Positions 7,797 to 13,602 of a stretch of 21,868 nucleotides of DNA are shown in pieces. Origin of the DNA: Ga0077553 sp038215275. Lineage in GTDB: Bacteria > Acidobacteriota > Terriglobia > Bryobacterales > Bryobacteraceae. The number at the start of each line of letters is the position of its first letter. The first letter of the stretch is position 1. The stretch covers positions 1 through 21,868 of the forward strand of contig JBBQRA010000089.1 in the NCBI GenBank assembly GCA_038215275.1, in the 5' to 3' direction. The position numbers and the translations under genes were made by a program. Under the pieces are notes generated by a model that was not told the DNA's origin, did no database searches, and was given only the letters and a program-made list of their open reading frames with translations.

Positions 7797-8845
7797 CGAA
7801 GGCGCCGGACGCGATGAGCTTCCGAGTCGCCGATGTAGACGACGCCCTTCTTGTCCACATAGACGCCGTGCGGCCGCTTCATTTTGCATTCGAGCGGACT
7901 CGTCTCGGGGCCATCCCCAGCGGCGCCCGTGCCGGCCACGGTCTCGATCATCCGAGTTTTCAAGTCGATTCGACGGATTGTGTGACTCTCGGTATCGGCC
8001 AGATACAACCCGCCGTCCCTTGACCACGCGACGCCCTTCGGCCCGTTTAGCTTAGCCGTCTTAGCGGGCTCCGGACCGGGGGCGTAACCCTTCTCTCCGC
8101 TGCCGGCCAAGTGCTCCAACCTGCGGGTGGCCATGTCGATCCGAAAGACTTTGTTGCCCTCCCGCAGCGCCAGATACGCATTGCCCCCGGCATCAAAGTC
8201 GATCGCGCGGGGTCCCCAAAGCGGCGTCCCCCGCAGAGGCGCTCCGTCGGGAGTCGGCTTCTTTTCACCCGTGCCGGCCCAGGTGGCAATGGCGCCGGTC
8301 TTCATGTCCACGATGCGGATCCGTTGGTTCTGGATGTCACAAATCAGAAGGTTTCCCGCCGGGTCGAATTGGATGCTGTGAGGCTGATTGAGTAGCGCGG
8401 CGGTCGCCGGGCCGCCATCGCCGCCGAAACCGGCCTGCCCGGTGCCCACTATCGTCGAGATGACTTTGGTTTTTGCATCCACGCGCCGGACGACGTGGTT
8501 CCTCATTTCGACAAAGAACATATTGCCGGCCTTGTCGAAGCGGATTTCGTAGGGCTCGTTCAGCGATGCGGAAGTCGCGGCGCCACCGTCGCCGGAGTAA
8601 CCCCGCCGAGCATTCCCGGCGACAGTAGATAACTTGCCGGTCTTCAGGTCCAGGCGGCGGACAACATGGTTATCGATCTCGCAAATATACAGCGCTCCGT
8701 CCGGTCCAATGGTGAGGCCGTACGGATTACTGATCTGATCCGCCGCGTAACCCGGTTGACCGTTTCCCGCAATAGTCTGGATTTTCGTTTGGGCAAAACC
8801 AGTCATGGCCAAACAAAGGGAAAAGAGCAGAAATCGCCGTTCCAT
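7793..8845 (-). CDS. Secreted NHL-repeat beta-propeller protein
   Basis: A 350-residue protein from ATG 8845; MERRFLLFSLCLAMTGFAQ is a clear signal peptide ending in AQ. An in-frame ATG at 8863 and further upstream codons would only place non-signal residues before it. The mature part is a series of NHL blades of the form IxTIAGxGxxGxxGDGGPA, then LNxPxxIxFDxxGNxxxxDxxNHxVRRVDxKT. Clear copies start at residues about 21, 70, 126 and 181, with weaker ones to the C-terminus (GPKGVAWSRDGGLYLADTES, RPHGVYVDKKGVVYIGDSE). NHL propellers are binding scaffolds, and some related ones are lyases or hydrolases; no catalytic site can be assigned here. It is the last gene of the (-) unit. Its first 119 bp overlap the GT9 gene in another frame, and its TAG overlaps the convergent CRTAC1 stop. 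Confidence 0.88.
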   Translation of the reverse strand: MERRFLLFSLCLAMTGFAQTKIQTIAGNGQPGYAADQISNPYGLTIGPDGALYICEIDNHVVRRLDLKTGKLSTVAGNARRGYSGDGGAATSASLNEPYEIRFDKAGNMFFVEMRNHVVRRVDAKTKVISTIVGTGQAGFGGDGGPATAALLNQPHSIQFDPAGNLLICDIQNQRIRIVDMKTGAIATWAGTGEKKPTPDGAPLRGTPLWGPRAIDFDAGGNAYLALREGNKVFRIDMATRRLEHLAGSGEKGYAPGPEPAKTAKLNGPKGVAWSRDGGLYLADTESHTIRRIDLKTRMIETVAGTGAAGDGPETSPLECKMKRPHGVYVDKKGVVYIGDSEAHRVRRLR

Positions 8846-9569
8846 CGTTGATGAGTCTAACATGCGATGGCCTCGGCGACCATACAGCAGAATTGGTTTC
8901 CCGAAAGAGTGCCACCACCGGCACGCCCACCGCCGCCGCCAAATGACTGATTCCACTATCGTTGCCAATGTAGCCGCGGGCGCCAGCCAGCCATCGGGCC
9001 AGGTCAAACAGATTCTCGAAACGGGTGGCCCCGTCGAGCGATTCCTCCGGGCCCGCCGTCCATTCCACGGGGTACGGCAGGACCGCGGCCAGTTCGCGAA
9101 ACCGGGCCAGCGGCCAGTTCTTGCTGGAGGATCCGGAGAAAGGATGGATCACGATCGTGTTTCGGGGCGCCACCTCTCCCACCGGAATTCTCGGCACCAA
9201 GCCCATCGGCGCGCCGGTCTGCGCGGCATAGAAATCGGAGGCATGGTGAGTGTTGTCCTGCGGAAGGGCCGGATGAAACGTGAACGGCAGTCCTCGCACC
9301 GCCTCCCGAAACTCCTCGTGGTTGGTTCCGTACCAGGAGATAATCCTATCGAACTGCGCCAGCCGCGCCATGGTCCGTTCGGGCGTGTGGATACCCACCA
9401 GATCCAGGCCGGTCGCCGCGATCGAATCCACATGGTCCGCAAAACGCACGAGGGGCTGATTGGCGAAACGAACCCAAACTTCCGTGTACTCGGTACGGAG
9501 GTGTTCGAGCGCCGGCAGGCTGACGATGCAATCTCCGATCGCGCCGGGCCGGATCAGAAGTGTCTTCAA
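8727..9569 (-). CDS. Glycosyltransferase family 9 (heptosyltransferase-like)
   Basis: A 280-residue protein. The start is MKTLLIRPGAIGDCIVSLPA, the nucleotide-sugar/heptosyltransferase N-terminus. The C-terminal Rossmann half has IVIHPFSGSSSKNWPLARF (140-157) and ARGYIGNDSGISHLAAAVGVPVVALF (197-222), the GT9 donor-binding signature with D204 and H209. The family transfers heptose or related ADP-sugars to lipopolysaccharide core on the cytosolic face of the inner membrane. Initiation is on TTG 9569, which overlaps the previous stop in a TTGA arrangement, indicating coupling. About 40 C-terminal residues (241-280, rich in Cys/Pro/Gly) lie over the start of the NHL gene and do not look like the usual GT9 end, so the true 3' end may once have been shorter. 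Sugar and acceptor are unknown. Confidence 0.85.
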   Translation of the reverse strand: MKTLLIRPGAIGDCIVSLPALEHLRTEYTEVWVRFANQPLVRFADHVDSIAATGLDLVGIHTPERTMARLAQFDRIISWYGTNHEEFREAVRGLPFTFHPALPQDNTHHASDFYAAQTGAPMGLVPRIPVGEVAPRNTIVIHPFSGSSSKNWPLARFRELAAVLPYPVEWTAGPEESLDGATRFENLFDLARWLAGARGYIGNDSGISHLAAAVGVPVVALFRETNSAVWSPRPSHVRLINDGTAISALFPLFGHDWFCPNENPDYCGKRSTGLRGGSDQ

Positions 9570-10042
9570 CGGAGATCGATCGGGATCCGCACGTCGACCG
9601 ACTTAGGCGGAAAGCACACCGTATCCGAGCACGCCTGGTAACGCAGTTTCCCCCCGGCCATGGCCAAGCCACCGGGTGTCCCCGGCCGCGCTTTCAGCGT
9701 AATGGCGATGGTAAACGCCCCGGTATAGACGTTCAGAGGCTGATCGGAAAACGAGTACTTCTCGTTCTTGCCCACCGGATAGTCCACCTTCACTACGTCG
9801 AAGCCCCCTTTGTCGATGGTGAGCTTCATGGGAATCAACAACTCATCGTTCGGCTTATTGGTATTGCAGTGAAGGCCCTCTTTCAACTGGACATTCAGCT
9901 TGACCACAAACGGTTCCGCCCTCGTTCCGGTGGCGGGCGGCGCCGAAACAGTGAGCAACTCGGTCTGTGCACAGAGAGCGAGGGGCAAAAGAAAGGCAAG
10001 CTTACTTAGCGGCGCCGAGAAGCTGCTCAATGTCTTTAACAT
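9566..10042 (-). CDS. Stand-alone DsbD N-terminal-domain-like thiol protein
   Basis: A 158-residue protein if started at ATG 10042; TTG 10030 is an alternative. Residues about 8-26 form a signal peptide (LSKLAFLLPLALCAQ). The mature part matches the immunoglobulin-like N-terminal domain of the disulfide reductase DsbD: EGLHCNTNKPND near residue 56, a beta-sandwich core, and the active-site motif YQACSDTVCFPPKS with Cys138 and Cys143 in a C-x4-C arrangement followed by the conserved Pro-Pro. In DsbD this domain passes electrons from the membrane domain to periplasmic substrates. Here the membrane and C-terminal domains are absent, and a TlpA-like thioredoxin precedes it with a 41-bp overlap, suggesting a split periplasmic thiol-exchange pair. 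The reading frame is secure and the start less so. Confidence 0.82.
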   Translation of the reverse strand: MLKTLSSFSAPLSKLAFLLPLALCAQTELLTVSAPPATGTRAEPFVVKLNVQLKEGLHCNTNKPNDELLIPMKLTIDKGGFDVVKVDYPVGKNEKYSFSDQPLNVYTGAFTIAITLKARPGTPGGLAMAGGKLRYQACSDTVCFPPKSVDVRIPIDLR

Positions 10043-10526
10043 AGTCCCCTTTGCTGACCAATCCGATATGCACGGCAGCGATACGCCCTTCGCGATCAAT
10101 CAAAAACGTACTCGGCAGCGAGTCCACGCCGCCGTACTTCACCGCAGTTTGCTCGTCGCCGATGACCATGCGGTAGTTGATGCCGGTCTTGGCCATGTGA
10201 GGCTTGACCACCGCCCAGCCGTCGTCGTCCATCGAAACACCGACCACGGCAAAGCCACGGTCTCGATACGTTTTTTCAAAGTCGATGAACCACGGAATCT
10301 CAATTTTGCAGGGCCCGCACCAAGTGGCCCAGAAGTTGAGCAGCACCACTTTACCCTTATAATCGGCGAGATTCAGGGTCTTCCCGTCGGCATCCTTCAG
10401 CGTCACGGGTGGGGCGGTTTTGCGCGTACTGACCGGCTTCACTGCCGCACGCACCGTGTCCTGGCCGTTGCCGCAACCGGTCAAGAAGGCCACAAGGGCG
10501 GCACTGAGGAAAATAGACCGATACAA
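10002..10526 (-). CDS. TlpA/ResA-like thioredoxin lipoprotein
   Basis: A 174-residue protein. The TTG start at 10526 is supported by AGGAG (10534-10538) at 7-nt spacing. Residues 1-18 are a lipoprotein signal with lipobox LTGC (Cys18). The thioredoxin-fold domain runs from about 37 to 172: APPVTLKDADGKTLNLADYKG, KVVLLNFWATWCGPCKIEIP with the redox pair Cys70/Cys73, VVGVSMDDDGW, and the cis-proline segment SLPSTFLID (Pro138). TlpA/ResA proteins are membrane-tethered periplasmic reductases, often for cytochrome c maturation or metal-centre assembly. Its direct partner here is probably the overlapping DsbD-N-like protein. No cytochrome maturation gene is in the window, so the actual substrate is open. 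Confidence 0.92.
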   Translation of the reverse strand: MYRSIFLSAALVAFLTGCGNGQDTVRAAVKPVSTRKTAPPVTLKDADGKTLNLADYKGKVVLLNFWATWCGPCKIEIPWFIDFEKTYRDRGFAVVGVSMDDDGWAVVKPHMAKTGINYRMVIGDEQTAVKYGGVDSLPSTFLIDREGRIAAVHIGLVSKGDYVKDIEQLLGAAK

Positions 10527-10533
10527 AAGAGAA

Positions 10534-10551
10534 CTCCTATCTTTGATTATA
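10534..10551 (-). promoter_or_regulatory. RBS and -10-like box before the TlpA-like gene
   Basis: On the minus strand, AGGAG (10538-10534) lies 7 nt before the TTG at 10526 and settles that start. A perfect TATAAT (10551-10546) lies just upstream, across the end of the HExxH gene, and would place transcription near 10539. No good -35 box is visible 16-18 bp further up, so an internal promoter for the redox genes is possible but weakly supported. The RBS is the firmer part. Confidence 0.4.
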
Positions 10552-11020
10552 TAGATAACGGTCGGCCTCCCAGAGTTGCAACGAACCAGGCCTTACGCCG
10601 GGCCACAAACCTCGGAGCGAGGGTACTCTGCCGCGAACTCGCAAAGATCGCGGCGGCCGAATCGCAGAACGCCTCGCAAACGTATTCGCGCCAACGCCGC
10701 GTGCGGTTACGGCGATCCGCGTGGGAAAGCGCGTCTTTTCTCCATTCGGCGGACCAGCCCGCCTCGCCTCGCGAACACTCCGTCGCCAACAAAGCTTCCC
10801 AGGAGTGACGGGCCGGGTTGCCCAGCCGCCACCAGACGAAGTGAAACAGTTCGTGGACGGTCACCCGCCGCAGTTCCTTTCCCCGCAGACGCCGCTCTAT
10901 AACCACCCGACGTTCCCGGAGATTGGCCGCGGCGTCCATCTTGACGCCGCGCACAGCCAGATCTGCCGCGAATGCAAAGACGATTGGCGCCCCCTCGAAT
11001 AGGGGTAATCGGTCACTCAA
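10547..11020 (-). CDS. Small HExxH putative metalloprotease
   Basis: About 157 residues if translation begins at TTG 11020, which overlaps the esterase stop by 8 bp; an ATG at 11065 would add 15 residues that are probably only a shadow of the esterase gene. The key motif is VTVHELFHFVWWRLG with HELFH at residues 56-60, a gluzincin-type Zn site. The later segment REYVCEAFCDSAA (111-123) could supply the third ligand, Glu112 or Glu116. There is no signal peptide or transmembrane segment. I do not recognise a named family. The short spacing to HExxH and the tryptophan-rich helix recall minimal metallopeptidase domains. It lies inside a unit of exported proteins, 20 bp before the TlpA-like gene. 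Peptidase activity is inferred only from the motif. Confidence 0.7.
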   Translation of the reverse strand: MSDRLPLFEGAPIVFAFAADLAVRGVKMDAAANLRERRVVIERRLRGKELRRVTVHELFHFVWWRLGNPARHSWEALLATECSRGEAGWSAEWRKDALSHADRRNRTRRWREYVCEAFCDSAAAIFASSRQSTLAPRFVARRKAWFVATLGGRPLSI

Positions 11021-12476
11021 TAACCAAGGGGCCGAAGACCGGGGTTCCCATGTCGAGTTCGTCATTCAGGTTCACGTACGGATCACGGCCCAGGCCGTAG
11101 CGAACGGTCGCTCCCGCAGGCAGCACCGCCGGGCCAACGTGCAACAGCACCGCATTGCCGTCCATTGGATCAATCTGCTGATGGAAGACGGCCGGCAGCG
11201 GCTTGCCCTCCGCGTCGCAGACGACGAAGCCGTTGAGGCGTCCAGAGGTCACGAGCTTGCCATTCACCTCGGCGAACAGGATGCGGACGACGTTACCGTC
11301 CCGTTTGGCTCCCGCCGGACGCGGTCCGCGCTTGTACGGCTGAAACTTCGTGACATCGGGATACAGATCGTGCGTCACCATGTCAGCCATGCGCCGCGCC
11401 AGCCGTTTCAGGTCCGGCGTGCTCACGTGGATCCCGTCATCGAGCGAGAGATCGGCCGCCGGCACCATCCCGATGCGTGGGATTTGGCTTTCGAGCTTCC
11501 GTTCGGCCTCCTGAACCATATTCCACTCGTCCCCGTTCGTATAATTCACATGGCGGCCAATCTGCGCGTAATAGAACGGGAGTTCGGGCTGAGCGAAGTC
11601 CTGCCGGAAGGCCGCGATCAGCTTCTCCATCTTGGCGCTGTACTCTGGCGCCGCCTTGGGATTCGCGTCGCCTTCACCCTGATACCAGAGGATCCCCTTC
11701 ACGCGCCCGCCGACGGAAATGACCCGGCGCAGGGTAGCGCCGTAGAGCGATTCGCCCTGCTTGTCTTTCAAATCCGGACTCCATTGGTCCATACTCGTCC
11801 CGCCGTGCGCGCACGGAACAATCCCGATCGGGATGCCCGTCCGTAGCAGCATCTGTTTGGCAAAAGGCAGACCCAAGCCAGCGCCCTTCTTGCGGTTCGT
11901 GACGTATTCCTCGAGCGCCTGCCCTGTCAGCTTCTCGGGCTGGCCGTCCTTGTTCTTGCGCCAATGGACGCGGTCGGCGGCGTCGGCGAGCCGATGCAAC
12001 GGCTCAACCGCCTGCACCCAGGTATCGGACTGATCGAAGCTCCGCACCCGCTCTTCCGGGCCCTCCACATCCACCAGATTCCCGACGCCCTCCATATTCG
12101 ACTGCCCCGCCAAAACCCAGAGGTCGCCCACATACAGGTCCTTGATCACCTCAGGGGTTCCCGCTACGATCCGGACTTCCAGCGAGTACGGTCCGCCCTG
12201 CGGAACACCCTTCAACTCGCCTTCCCATTTGTTCATTTTGTTGACGCGCTCAAGCGGCTTCCAGTCGAATCCGGCAATCGGCCCGCTACCGTTCACAATG
12301 CGGGCCTCGACAATCTTATTCGCCGCGCGAAGAGCGGTACCGGCAAGTTTGATGGCCGCGCGGCCATCGGCGTCCCGCTGCAAAACTTGACCCGGTGACG
12401 GGCCAAGGGAAATTTTGAGATCCTGCGCAAACAGGGCTGTAGCGAGCAAAAACAGGCAGATAAGCTGTGCGGTCAT
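11013..12476 (-). CDS. Secreted sialate O-acetylesterase-like (SASA) esterase
   Basis: A 487-residue protein from ATG 12476, which begins the signal peptide MTAQLICLFLLATALFAQ. The SASA/SGNH-type hydrolase domain is clear: nucleophile motif DLWVLAGQSNMEGVG with Ser126, oxyanion-type segments CAHGGTSMDQWS and ILWYQGEGDA, and the catalytic DDGIHVS with His350 preceded by Asp346/347. The family removes acetyl groups from sialic acid, xylan or other decorated glycans. The N-terminal 110 residues and C-terminal 70 residues look like beta-sandwich accessory regions. It is the first gene of the six-gene (-) unit and diverges from the sugar isomerase-like gene across 49 bp, so both may respond to the same glycan signal. 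The acetylated substrate cannot be deduced. Confidence 0.9.
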   Translation of the reverse strand: MTAQLICLFLLATALFAQDLKISLGPSPGQVLQRDADGRAAIKLAGTALRAANKIVEARIVNGSGPIAGFDWKPLERVNKMNKWEGELKGVPQGGPYSLEVRIVAGTPEVIKDLYVGDLWVLAGQSNMEGVGNLVDVEGPEERVRSFDQSDTWVQAVEPLHRLADAADRVHWRKNKDGQPEKLTGQALEEYVTNRKKGAGLGLPFAKQMLLRTGIPIGIVPCAHGGTSMDQWSPDLKDKQGESLYGATLRRVISVGGRVKGILWYQGEGDANPKAAPEYSAKMEKLIAAFRQDFAQPELPFYYAQIGRHVNYTNGDEWNMVQEAERKLESQIPRIGMVPAADLSLDDGIHVSTPDLKRLARRMADMVTHDLYPDVTKFQPYKRGPRPAGAKRDGNVVRILFAEVNGKLVTSGRLNGFVVCDAEGKPLPAVFHQQIDPMDGNAVLLHVGPAVLPAGATVRYGLGRDPYVNLNDELDMGTPVFGPLVIE

Positions 12477-12487
12477 GCTCCCGAGTT

Positions 12488-12510
12488 TATCACCAGGCAC
12501 TAGCGTGATA
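12488..12510. promoter_or_regulatory. Inverted repeat in the esterase/isomerase divergent spacer (candidate operator)
   Basis: TATCAC (12488-12493) and GTGATA (12505-12510) are perfect 6-bp inverted arms separated by 11 bp. They lie inside the 49-bp spacer (12477-12525) that must hold promoters for both divergent genes. Position and symmetry suit a dimeric regulator controlling both; no regulator gene lies nearby. A chance occurrence cannot be excluded. Confidence 0.35.
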
Positions 12511-12525
12511 GATTTGAACACACTA

Positions 12526-13602
12526 ATGACTCGCCGACAACTTTTAGGCGTTCTAGGAAGTGCGGCAGCCGCCTCCGCCACGATGCCCGGCATGATCCCG
12601 ATGGGCATCAACACATACTGCCTGCGGTCGCTCCGTTGGTCCGATGCTCAACTGCTCGACTACTGCGCCAAGTTGCGGCTCGATGCCATTTTCCTGCAGG
12701 ATTCAAGTGACCCTGGCCGTTATGATCCAGCCCACTGGAAATGGGTCCGGCAACGCGCAACGGAGTTAGGGCTCCACCTGGAAACTGGCGGCGGCGTCAT
12801 CCTTCCGCGCACCCCGGCCGGAATACCGGACGAAATCACGAAGCTGCGCCGCGAAATCCAGCGGGCCCGTGCCATGGGGTCGCCAATCGTGAGGGCGCTG
12901 CTGGCCAGCGACCGGGCGCACCTGCCACCCGGCTCGATTGAACAACATACGGAAACTGCGCTGGCCATCTTCCGAGCCGTGCGCACGGAACTGAAAGACG
13001 CCGGCATGAAGATTGGACTGGAGTTCCACAAGGATTTGCAGGGTTGGGAGATGAAGCGGTTGATCGAGGCGGCGGGTACGGATACGGTCGGCTCCTATCT
13101 CGATACCGGCAACCCGGTGTTCGTCATGGAGGATCCGCTGCATTCAGTGGAGGTGCTGGCGCCCTATGCCGTAACCGTCCACCTCCGGGATTCAGTGGTC
13201 TACGAACATCCACGCGGCATCGCTGTGCAATGGGTGCCGCTTGGCGAAGGCAATGTGGACTTCCCAAGTATCATCGCGAAAGTAAGGGAGCTCTCGACCG
13301 GCGTCCATGTCTTTGTGAAGCCCATCACCGGACGACCGCCGGAGGTGTTACCGATCTACGACCCGGCCTATTGGGAGCGCTTCCCGGAAGCAAAAGCCAA
13401 AGATTTCGTCCGATTCCTGGCCTTGGCCAAACGTGGCGGGCCGTACGAAGGGCACGTCGTCACAGAGGACCTATATGGCCAGCCGGTGGCGCCGCACTTC
13501 CTGGCAGCGGTGCAATATCAGCAACGCGACCATGTGGAGCGAGGCGTTGCCTATGCTCGCAAGACACTCGGGCTCGGGATCCGTCACAGGGAGTCGAGGT
13601 AA
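12526..13602 (+). CDS. Tat-exported sugar phosphate isomerase/epimerase-like TIM-barrel protein
   Basis: A 358-residue protein from ATG 12526, chosen because it begins MTRRQLLGVLGSAAAASA, a Tat signal with the RR motif, hydrophobic core and Ala-rich cleavage region. The rest is an AP-endonuclease-2/xylose-isomerase-like barrel: GINTYCLRSL (28-37), RLDAIFLQDS, LGLHLETGGGV, then metal-site candidates MKIGLEFHKD (Glu166), VGSYLDTGNP (Asp193), VTVHLRDS (His219) and VPLGEGNVDFP (Glu241). This E/D/H/E arrangement is usual for the metal centre of the family. Substrates range over keto-sugars and inositols; export suggests a sugar handled outside the cytoplasm. No Shine-Dalgarno sequence is evident. 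The 3' end overlaps the next, convergent gene by 19 bp. Confidence 0.88.
   Translation: MTRRQLLGVLGSAAAASATMPGMIPMGINTYCLRSLRWSDAQLLDYCAKLRLDAIFLQDSSDPGRYDPAHWKWVRQRATELGLHLETGGGVILPRTPAGIPDEITKLRREIQRARAMGSPIVRALLASDRAHLPPGSIEQHTETALAIFRAVRTELKDAGMKIGLEFHKDLQGWEMKRLIEAAGTDTVGSYLDTGNPVFVMEDPLHSVEVLAPYAVTVHLRDSVVYEHPRGIAVQWVPLGEGNVDFPSIIAKVRELSTGVHVFVKPITGRPPEVLPIYDPAYWERFPEAKAKDFVRFLALAKRGGPYEGHVVTEDLYGQPVAPHFLAAVQYQQRDHVERGVAYARKTLGLGIRHRESR

Noticed and set aside
8846..9007. N-terminal extension of the NHL gene to 9007
   Set aside because: The added residues are Trp/Arg-rich, lie antiparallel to nothing but within the GT9 coding frame, and would bury a clear signal peptide starting at 8845.
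12477..12614. N-terminal extension of the esterase to 12614
   Set aside because: It would overlap the start of the divergent isomerase-like gene and place 46 unrelated residues before the signal peptide at 12476.
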